Below, piece after piece: positions 1 through 4,959 of a stretch of DNA of 8,370 bases. How positions within the stretch are numbered: the stretch's first letter is position 1; each line of letters starts with the position of its first letter. Below the pieces are notes generated by a model, which saw only the letters and a program-made list of their open reading frames with translations, was not told the origin of the DNA and searched no databases. The position numbers and the translations under genes were made by a program. Origin of the DNA: Hyphomonas sp. (GTDB taxonomy: Bacteria; Pseudomonadota; Alphaproteobacteria; Caulobacterales; Hyphomonadaceae); the NCBI GenBank assembly GCA_024743015.1, contig JANSXJ010000149.1, positions 1 through 8,370 on the forward strand, read 5' to 3'.

Positions 1-430
1 GAACCCAGAGCACATTCCACATACCGAGGGTCTCGGGCTTCGCACCCGTCTTGCCGGGTTCGTCGAACCCGAGAAGATCGCGCAACGTTTGTTCCGCTTC
101 ATCGCCCTCCAGCTTTCGTCCGTCCGGGCAGAACAGGTGAGCGTAGGGCTTCTTAACGAACCGCTTCCTGATCCGATATGTCCCGTCGTCGACCTCGAAT
201 GCGAGTTCGACGACGGGTGCGGCCTGATTCCTGTCATTCTGTAGCGCTGTAATCGGCTGCGCCTTGGAGCTGTACTTCTCAAACAGCGCAGCGCGTAGCG
301 CATCGAGCAGCGTTGACTTCCCCATTTCGTTGGGGCCGACGATGACGTTCAGGCCGTCGCCAATGTCGTCGAGACACATCGGCGTGGTGAACTTCTTGAA
401 CTGATTGACAGCGATGGAGCGAATCTTCAT
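1..430 (-). CDS. AAA family ATPase, SbcC/Rad50/YhaN-like (N-terminal part, cut by window edge)
   Basis: This is the first 143 codons of an ABC/SMC-type ATPase; the rest lies beyond the left edge. I translated it from the ATG at 430-428. The protein opens MKIRSIAVNQFKKF, then a short strand and the Walker A motif GPNEMGKST at residues 32-40. That glutamate-containing P-loop is typical of YhaN/SbcC/RecF-like ATPases. About 95 residues further on, the segment ending LGMWNVLWV leads into the position where the Q-loop is expected, just at the edge. In this family the ATPase pairs with a Mre11/SbcD-type nuclease and handles DNA ends; long coiled coils and Walker B would follow outside the window. 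The start overlaps the stop of the upstream nuclease gene as ATGA, and GAGGAG lies 3 bases before the ATG. Together these indicate translational coupling and a nuclease-ATPase complex. The family is secure; the exact subfamily cannot be settled without the C-terminal part. Confidence 0.88.
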   Translation of the reverse strand, partial: MKIRSIAVNQFKKFTTPMCLDDIGDGLNVIVGPNEMGKSTLLDALRAALFEKYSSKAQPITALQNDRNQAAPVVELAFEVDDGTYRIRKRFVKKPYAHLFCPDGRKLEGDEAEQTLRDLLGFDEPGKTGAKPETLGMWNVLWV

Positions 431-1569
431 TGGCTCCTCGTCTTCAATTTCATGTGCTCGACATATAGCCGCTGGAGCGCCAGCGCCGCGATTTCGTGTT
501 CGGGATCGCTCATGTCCTCGGCCTTCTGCTTCAGGACATCGGCGGCGGTTCGCACGAAGCCGCCCCGGTCGATCTGATCAAGGTCCTCTTCGCTGGGACT
601 CTGGAAGAGGCGCGTATCGTCAACCCGCAGATAACAGAAGGCCGCCGAAACCTGATCTACGATCTGTTCCTCAAAATATTGGCGATCCTGAAGTGAGACC
701 GCACCCTCGACAAAAAGGCGCACCAGTATCCGGTTCAGGTCGTCTCCACTGCCGCGCAGGGTCGTAACGAGAGCATCAACTTCTTCACGACTGTTGATCT
801 GCTCGCGAAACGTCATCCACTGGTAATGGCCGGTTTTGACCTGTGTAACGACTGGCGCAGCATCAGCACTCTCGATTTCGACCAGAAGCGCCTGACCGCC
901 GCCTTCGACATCAAAGGCATCGGTTTCGTGGGTGCCGCTGTACCAAACCCTGTCACTGATCTTCTTCTGTCCGTGCCAATCGCCCAGAGCCAGATAGGCG
1001 AGCCCCGCCGAATTCGGCCTTTCCGGATTTATGTAGTTCGGAACGTCCTTGTCATCGGAACCGAAGGCCGTGACGGTGCCATGCGCGAGACCTATCCGGA
1101 TAATCCCGTCCGGAGTCTCTGCATCGCCCATATACGCCGTGGGGTCCTGAAGCGTGCGTCGATACTGTAGCGGTGCCGGAAGCACTGCGAAGCCGTCGCT
1201 TTCGAATATCTTCGGCTCAGACGTGAGGTGGAGGATCACATTGTCCGGCACGCCTCGTCGCAAGAGCTGATCCCAGAGGCCGTGCGGCCGATGCGGGTCG
1301 TGGTTTCCGGGCATGAGATGCCACGTCACCTTCTCAAACTTCCGCATACGTTCCAGCGGCTGATTAAGCGAGCGCGGCGACAAGGCCTCCATGTCGTAGA
1401 CATCACCGGCAACCAGAACATGATCGGCACCGTGTTCAACGGCGAGTTCCCCCAGCCGGGTGATCGCAGCAAGACGCGCCTCCTGAAGCAGCCCCATCGT
1501 GCCGTCATCGACAAAGCGATACACCTTGCCGATCTGCCAATCTGATGAATGTATGATCCTAAGAGGCAT
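427..1569 (-). CDS. DNA repair exonuclease, SbcD/Mre11-like calcineurin-type metallophosphoesterase
   Basis: This 380-residue protein has the ordered metal-binding motifs of the calcineurin-like phosphoesterase fold used by SbcD/Mre11 nucleases. They are HSSDWQIGK (residues 7-15), GDVYD (55-59), GNHD (88-91), a histidine in LAHGTV (H163), GDWHG (196-200) and SGTHE (211-215). The remaining roughly 165 residues would hold the capping and partner-binding region. The expected activity is metal-dependent nuclease action at DNA ends, driven by the ATPase encoded immediately downstream. Motif I normally reads D-x-H; here it is D10-W-Q12, so a usual metal-ligand or proton-relay histidine is glutamine (see findings). 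The start at 1569 is the first ATG after an in-frame TGA; no strong ribosome binding site precedes it. A TTGCC-N5-GGCAA inverted repeat lies 22 bases upstream. Family assignment is firm; a specific gene name such as sbcD is not justified because the protein belongs to the YhaO-like, YhaN-partnered type at least as well. Confidence 0.9.
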   Translation of the reverse strand: MPLRIIHSSDWQIGKVYRFVDDGTMGLLQEARLAAITRLGELAVEHGADHVLVAGDVYDMEALSPRSLNQPLERMRKFEKVTWHLMPGNHDPHRPHGLWDQLLRRGVPDNVILHLTSEPKIFESDGFAVLPAPLQYRRTLQDPTAYMGDAETPDGIIRIGLAHGTVTAFGSDDKDVPNYINPERPNSAGLAYLALGDWHGQKKISDRVWYSGTHETDAFDVEGGGQALLVEIESADAAPVVTQVKTGHYQWMTFREQINSREEVDALVTTLRGSGDDLNRILVRLFVEGAVSLQDRQYFEEQIVDQVSAAFCYLRVDDTRLFQSPSEEDLDQIDRGGFVRTAADVLKQKAEDMSDPEHEIAALALQRLYVEHMKLKTRSQ

Positions 1570-2005
1570 AGGTGTATTTCACATCAGTAAATTGCCAAAT
1601 CGGCAAACTCATGTTTGGTTGCTATCAAAATTATTCAGGCAAATAATGAATTCGATTCTTCTGTAATTCCATCATTAATCAATGCCTTGGCTCCATATTT
1701 ATTGATGATTTTTGTGCCAACACCCAATTTTCGGATGCCTCCTTTTGCCCGCGTTTCAGTCAGTCGGCGCGTCTTACGCGGGCGGCTAAAACTCGCCAAA
1801 GGCAGACACTTGACTACATGGTCTGGATGACCGCAATCGGCGCAATATGAGACGGACGAAAATTAAAGTGGTGCCGCCAAGACGGGTAACAAGCGGTCAG
1901 AGCAAAGTGTGTTGCGAACGTCATAAACGAGCGCTTTTGGTACTTAGGGACCCTTTGATCTCAATATCATCCCTCACGAACGCGGCTGGACATCTCACGT
2001 CACTC
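1570..2005. other. 436-base intergenic region with no convincing gene
   Basis: This stretch lies between the 5' end of the exonuclease gene and the 3' end of the marR gene, both on the minus strand. It must hold the exonuclease promoter. Bases 1570-1740 are clearly AT-rich compared with the rest of the window; 1740-2005 is closer to average. A possible minus-strand sigma70-like pair is TTGGCA (1720-1715) and TATGGA (1697-1692) with a 17-base spacer, but the -10 match is poor. On the minus strand a frame stays open from 1862 to the TGA at 1637-1635, about 75 codons. It includes a CADCGHPDHVVKC segment that resembles a metal-binding knuckle, but it has no ATG or GTG start and no ribosome binding site. 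The plus-strand frame at 1615-1830 looks like chance. No tRNA signature, terminator or transposase fragment was recognised. Confidence 0.6.
1592..1606. promoter_or_regulatory. Inverted repeat TTGCC-N5-GGCAA upstream of exonuclease gene
   Basis: A perfect 5-base inverted repeat with a 5-base AT-rich centre sits 22-37 bases upstream of the exonuclease ATG, in the AT-rich leader. Its position fits an operator near the transcription start, or a small hairpin in the leader RNA. The pattern is seen directly; any regulatory role, and any particular regulator, is inference. A repeat of this length can occur by chance. Confidence 0.3.
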
Positions 2006-2482
2006 CTAAGGGTCAGTCTCTTGAGACTTCAATGCATCACGAATGGCCGAAAGTACGCCCGTTGACTCAGCCAGATCATCCGCCTCCACCGAAGCAAATG
2101 CTCGCGCTGCAACGCGCTCAGCAGATTTTGCAAAATCTTCGGCGCGCTGGCGGGCCAATCGCGTTGGAACAATGCGCCAGACCCGTCGGTCGGCTGCGTC
2201 TCTCTCGCGTGAGACATAGCCAGAGTTTTCCAGCTGGTCGATCAGCGCGCCGACGGAAGGACGGGCGATGTCGAGCGCCTCTGCAAGCGCTGTTTGCGTA
2301 GGGCTATCCAGTCTCAATACATAAACCAGCACATGCCATTGTGATCTCGTAAGGCCAATGGCCTCCATTTCCTTGTCAAATGCTATGCGCAACAGACGGG
2401 TGACTTCCCCGAGAAGAAAACTGAAGTCAATTCTGGGATCTCCTTTGAGATCAAAGCCAAGTGACCGCGTCGAAAGCGCCAT
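2006..2482 (-). CDS. MarR-family winged-helix transcriptional regulator
   Basis: This is a 158-residue MarR-type dimeric repressor. From the chosen start, an N-terminal helix (LGEVTRLLRIAFDKEM) leads into the winged helix-turn-helix TRSQWHVLVYVL...TQTALAEALDIARPSVGALIDQLENSGYV at about residues 45-90. The wing follows, with the family signature D-x-x-D-R-R (DAADRR, about 95-100) and IVPT. C-terminal helices would form the dimer interface. The length is normal for the family. An ATG at 2494 is in frame, but ATG 2482-2480 is preferred: GGAG (2492-2489) lies 6 bases before it, while the 2494 codon has no ribosome binding site and sits almost at the predicted transcription start. The gene is divergent from the hydrolase-RND operon and shares a control region with a perfect palindrome, so autorepression and control of the operon are likely. 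Several MarR proteins sense phenolic compounds or aromatic acyl-CoAs; the ligand here is unknown. Confidence 0.92.
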   Translation of the reverse strand: MALSTRSLGFDLKGDPRIDFSFLLGEVTRLLRIAFDKEMEAIGLTRSQWHVLVYVLRLDSPTQTALAEALDIARPSVGALIDQLENSGYVSRERDAADRRVWRIVPTRLARQRAEDFAKSAERVAARAFASVEADDLAESTGVLSAIRDALKSQETDP

Positions 2483-2488
2483 AATTTT

Positions 2489-2492
2489 CTCC
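2489..2492 (-). promoter_or_regulatory. Ribosome binding site deciding the marR start
   Basis: GGAG on the minus strand lies six bases upstream of ATG 2482-2480. It overlaps the alternative ATG at 2494-2492, so using the 2482 start makes the upstream ATG part of the ribosome binding site. This removes four residues (MEKI) from the longest reading. Confidence 0.65.
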
Positions 2493-2493
2493 A

Positions 2494-2522
2494 TTTACAT
2501 TTATTGTAAGGAGGCTTACAAA
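2494..2522 (+). promoter_or_regulatory. Predicted sigma70-like promoter of the hydrolase-RND operon
   Basis: TTTACA (2494-2499, 5 of 6 to the -35 consensus) and TACAAA (2517-2522, 4 of 6 to the -10 consensus) are separated by exactly 17 bases. Transcription would begin near 2529, leaving a leader of about 30 bases before the GTG start. The MarR palindrome at 2504-2521 covers the spacer and most of the -10, which is a classical arrangement for repression by blocking RNA polymerase. Based on sequence match only. Confidence 0.5.
2503..2508 (-). promoter_or_regulatory. Possible -10 element of the marR promoter
   Basis: On the minus strand this reads TACAAT, 5 of 6 to the -10 consensus. Transcription would begin near 2496, about 14 bases upstream of the preferred marR ATG, with the GGAG in between. 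No good -35 hexamer is found at normal spacing, so the assignment is tentative. The element overlaps the left arm of the palindrome, as expected for autorepression. Confidence 0.35.
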
Positions 2523-2536
2523 TAGGATGCTTACAA
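2504..2536. promoter_or_regulatory. Predicted MarR operator: palindrome plus third half-site
   Basis: TTGTAAG (2504-2510), a GAGG spacer and CTTACAA (2515-2521) form a perfect 18-base palindrome. Its size suits a MarR dimer. The right half-site is repeated as GCTTACAA at 2529-2536, exactly 15 bases after the first copy at 2514-2521. The site lies between the divergent marR and operon starts and overlaps both predicted promoters. Binding by the adjacent MarR protein is inferred from this position and symmetry. Confidence 0.65.
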
Positions 2537-2547
2537 GATTCTACCCC

Positions 2548-2552
2548 GGAGG
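2548..2552 (+). promoter_or_regulatory. Ribosome binding site deciding the GTG start of the hydrolase
   Basis: GGAGG lies six bases upstream of GTG 2559-2561. The in-frame ATG at 2580 would be 27 bases away and has no ribosome binding site of its own, so the GTG start is favoured. Confidence 0.7.
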
Positions 2553-2558
2553 CGTTCT

Positions 2559-3428
2559 GTGAACAAGGCTGTCGGACGAATGAACGCACAAGGGCTCACA
2601 TTGGCCACGAGCTCGTTTGGTGATCCTGCAGCGCCCCCGGTAATTTTCGCGCATGGTGGCGGGCAAACCCGGCACGCCTGGAAGGACGCTGCGAAAACGC
2701 TCGCATTTGAGGGCTATTTCTCGACGGTGCTGGACCTTCGCGGACATGGCGATAGCGATTGGGCCGCTGACGGGGACTACTCGCTAGAAGCCATTGCGAG
2801 AGATTTGATTGACATTGCAGGGCAATTGGCGGGCGCGGGAACCCGGCCACACCTCGTCGGGGCCTCTCTTGGCGGGCTTGCTGCAATCGTCGCAGCTGGC
2901 ATGCTGGCACGCGACGCGTTTATGTCAGTTACTCTCGTCGATATTGCGCCGAATATGGATGCGGCCGGGGTTGCCAAAGTGGTCGGTTTTATGGGCGCTC
3001 ACATCGAGGAAGGTTTCGAATCGCTGGAACAGGCCGCCGATGTCATCGCAAAATATCTTCCGCATCGCCCCCGCCCAAATGACCTTGAAGGTTTGCGGAA
3101 GAATTTGCGCCAAGGGGAGGATGGGCGCTGGCGCTGGCATTGGGACCCGGCCTTCATTACGGGCGTAATGAAGCGATCGGCAGTTACGCGCACTAGCGAT
3201 CTCGAACAGGCGGTAAGGGACATTTGCGTGCCGCTTCATCTCATTCGCGGGCGCATGAGTGAGCTCGTCTCAGAGGACTCTGTTACCGCCTTCCGGGCGC
3301 TCGCCCCAGATGCGCATTTTACCGATGTCGCTGGGGCGCGCCACATGGTGGCGGGAGACCGCAATGATGTGTTCACAGATGCCGTTGCGGCTTTTTTGCG
3401 TCAGGTGGGCGAGGAGGCCCCGGTATGA
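2559..3428 (+). CDS. Alpha/beta-fold hydrolase
   Basis: This 289-residue soluble enzyme has the alpha/beta hydrolase fold. The oxyanion-hole region is HGGGQTRHAW (residues 32-41), followed by the conserved strand-loop DLRGHGDSDW (59-68). The nucleophile elbow is GASLGG (101-106) with S103 as nucleophile, and the catalytic histidine is H262 in GARHMVAGD. After strand 7, where the acid Asp often sits, the sequence is RGRMSELVSED (230-240). The acid could therefore be E235, or an Asp elsewhere. There is no signal peptide, so it should act in the cytoplasm. Likely substrates are esters, lactones or other hydrophobic carbonyl compounds, but the sequence does not tell which. It is the first gene of the MarR-controlled operon, uses a GTG start, and its TGA overlaps the next ATG. 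Family is certain; reaction unknown. Confidence 0.92.
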   Translation: MNKAVGRMNAQGLTLATSSFGDPAAPPVIFAHGGGQTRHAWKDAAKTLAFEGYFSTVLDLRGHGDSDWAADGDYSLEAIARDLIDIAGQLAGAGTRPHLVGASLGGLAAIVAAGMLARDAFMSVTLVDIAPNMDAAGVAKVVGFMGAHIEEGFESLEQAADVIAKYLPHRPRPNDLEGLRKNLRQGEDGRWRWHWDPAFITGVMKRSAVTRTSDLEQAVRDICVPLHLIRGRMSELVSEDSVTAFRALAPDAHFTDVAGARHMVAGDRNDVFTDAVAAFLRQVGEEAPV

Positions 3429-3847
3429 GCGCCTCAACTCCAGGTCTCAGGGACATGCAGCTTGCGCTTGAAGCTGCTCCCTTTCATCGATGGCTTGGGC
3501 TCAAGGTAATCAGCGCAGACGAAGAAGCGATCAGACTTGAGATGCCCTGGCGGGATGAAATTGTCTCCAATCCGCGCACCCAATCTGCGCATGGCGGAAT
3601 TCTCGCCGCCTTGATTGATCTCACAGGATTTTATGCCTTGTTGGCCGCTGGCAGCGTGCCGGTTGCTACCGCTGACTTGCGCGTCGACTATCATAAGCCC
3701 GCCACACCCGGTCGGCTTACCATAACGGGAAGAATCGTCCGACTGGGGTCGACACTATCAGTCGCCGAAGCATCTATAACCAACGCTGATGGCGACCTGC
3801 TTTCGAGCGGACGCGGTGCCTACCAGATGCCGAGGCGTTCGCAATGA
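3425..3847 (+). CDS. PaaI-like hotdog-fold thioesterase
   Basis: This 140-residue protein is a single hotdog domain of the PaaI/YbdB acyl-CoA thioesterase type. The signature is HGGILAALIDLTGFYAL (from H56): the loop HGG and acidic D65 at the start of the long central helix form the usual active site. The conserved strand TADLRVDYHKPA (82-93) follows, then GRLTITGRIVRLG and the terminal strand SSGRGAYQM. Family members form dimers or tetramers and hydrolyse acyl- or aroyl-CoA thioesters in the cytoplasm. The start is well supported: GAGGAGG (3411-3417) lies 7 bases upstream, and the ATG overlaps the hydrolase stop. Its link to a hydrolase and an RND pump suggests it frees a carboxylic acid that is then exported, or handles pump-related lipid acyl groups. 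That is inference, and the acyl specificity is unknown. Confidence 0.9.
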   Translation: MSASTPGLRDMQLALEAAPFHRWLGLKVISADEEAIRLEMPWRDEIVSNPRTQSAHGGILAALIDLTGFYALLAAGSVPVATADLRVDYHKPATPGRLTITGRIVRLGSTLSVAEASITNADGDLLSSGRGAYQMPRRSQ

Positions 3848-4959
3848 TTCGCCTGACAGTTTTCCTTTGCCTTTTGTGCTCTCTGATCGGCGCATGCACC
3901 GATGGTGGACACGAAGATCCATCTGCTGCGCCGCAAACCGACATCATTGCCGAGTCTGAGGCGTCCATCATACGGGTTGAGACGATATCCGCTGAAGAGA
4001 CAATACTCGCCGAACCTCTCATCGCTTCAGGCACTGTCGCCGCCAAGCAAACCAGCAATATTGGTGCATTGGCAGAGGGCGTCGTCGAGCGTATTTTCGT
4101 CCGGGTCGGTGACCGAGTTCAAAAGGGCGCCCCGCTATTCCGTACCCGGCAGATCGACTATCAGCGTAGACTTATCGAAGCTGAAGCAATGCGCGACGTC
4201 GCGCAGGCTGAGGTGGCTCGTGCGAAGACCCTCGTAGATCGTTATACGCCACTGGCACCTGATGGTGTGGTCTCAGGTGTGGTCTTTGATGATGCCAAAA
4301 CTGCCCTGGAAGTCGCTCGTGCCAATTTGCGGCTCAGCGAGACGGAAGTAGAAACCGCCGAGCAAGCGCTCACCGATACGATCGTGCGCGCTCCCTTCAA
4401 CGGCTCTGTCACAGCACGTTACATCGATGAAGGTGTGTTCATGTCAAACAGCTTTTCCGGGATGGGCAATTCAGCGGTCGTTCAAATCCAGGAATGCGAA
4501 ATTGCCGCGGGCATATTATTTGCGCCAGAGTCTGAGCTTGCGCGTCTGCGCCTTGGCTTGACGGGTCGTCTTTATGTCGATGGCCGCGGCGATCCGATTC
4601 AATCCGAGATTCTGATTTTGAACGACCGCGTGGACCCTGTCTCGCGAATGGTTGAATTTCGCATGGCGTTTGCCAATCCGGACTGCCGTGTAAAGGCTGG
4701 GCAATCGGTTCGCGCCGAAGTGAATGTCGATCAACGCCCCGCCATAGTCGTGCCGCGAATAGCTGTGCGTGGCACAGGTGACGACCGCTACATCTACATC
4801 GTCTCAGGCGGGAAAGTGCAGCGGCGCATCGTCAAAATTTCAGACCTGGACGCAGGCCGAACCGAGGTTCTTGACGGGTTGTCGATCGGAGAAAAGGTGA
4901 TCCTGAGCTCATCCCAGCCGCTTTTTGATGGAGCCGTCGTCGAGCCTGCAGCGTCATGA
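3844..4959 (+). CDS. RND efflux periplasmic adaptor (membrane fusion lipoprotein)
   Basis: This 371-residue protein is the membrane-fusion subunit of an RND pump. A lipoprotein signal peptide ends in the lipobox I-G-A-C with the acylated cysteine at C18, so it is probably anchored to the inner membrane and faces the periplasm. GTVAAKQTSNIGALAEG through VGDRVQKGAPLF (63-99) is the first half of the lipoyl (barrel-sandwich) domain. About 100-178 form the alpha-helical hairpin, and VRAPFNGSVTARYIDEGVFM (about 181-200) is the second lipoyl half. Beta-barrel and membrane-proximal domains follow, including the RMVEFRMAF strand and the IVVPRIAVRG segment. The hairpin is of moderate length. The protein should link the permease encoded next to an outer-membrane channel. 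The gene overlaps both neighbours by ATGA; GAGG (3832-3835) precedes the start by 8 bases. Confidence 0.93.
   Translation: MIRLTVFLCLLCSLIGACTDGGHEDPSAAPQTDIIAESEASIIRVETISAEETILAEPLIASGTVAAKQTSNIGALAEGVVERIFVRVGDRVQKGAPLFRTRQIDYQRRLIEAEAMRDVAQAEVARAKTLVDRYTPLAPDGVVSGVVFDDAKTALEVARANLRLSETEVETAEQALTDTIVRAPFNGSVTARYIDEGVFMSNSFSGMGNSAVVQIQECEIAAGILFAPESELARLRLGLTGRLYVDGRGDPIQSEILILNDRVDPVSRMVEFRMAFANPDCRVKAGQSVRAEVNVDQRPAIVVPRIAVRGTGDDRYIYIVSGGKVQRRIVKISDLDAGRTEVLDGLSIGEKVILSSSQPLFDGAVVEPAAS

Noticed and set aside
405..767. Plus-strand open frames antisense to the exonuclease gene (405-767, 496-696, 826-1170, 1228-1545)
   Set aside because: They lie opposite a motif-rich nuclease gene, show no recognised domain and have no ribosome binding sites of note.
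1615..1830. 71-codon plus-strand frame in the intergenic gap
   Set aside because: No ribosome binding site, no recognisable domain, and the other strand is equally open; treated as chance.
1570..2005. tRNA or small RNA gene in the gap
   Set aside because: No T-loop-like GTTCGA motif with matching stems, and no hairpin followed by a T-run was found by eye.
1943..2010. Distant inverted repeat CTTAGG...CCTAAG
   Set aside because: Only 6 bases per arm separated by more than 50 bases; expected by chance and no mobile-element features around it.
2015..2028. Hairpin AGTCTC-TT-GAGACT at the end of marR considered as a terminator
   Set aside because: It is inside the last codons of marR, has a 2-base loop and lacks a T-run on the transcribed side.
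2596..3239. Minus-strand frames within the hydrolase gene
   Set aside because: Proline- and arginine-rich shadows of a gene with a complete nucleophile elbow and oxyanion motif.
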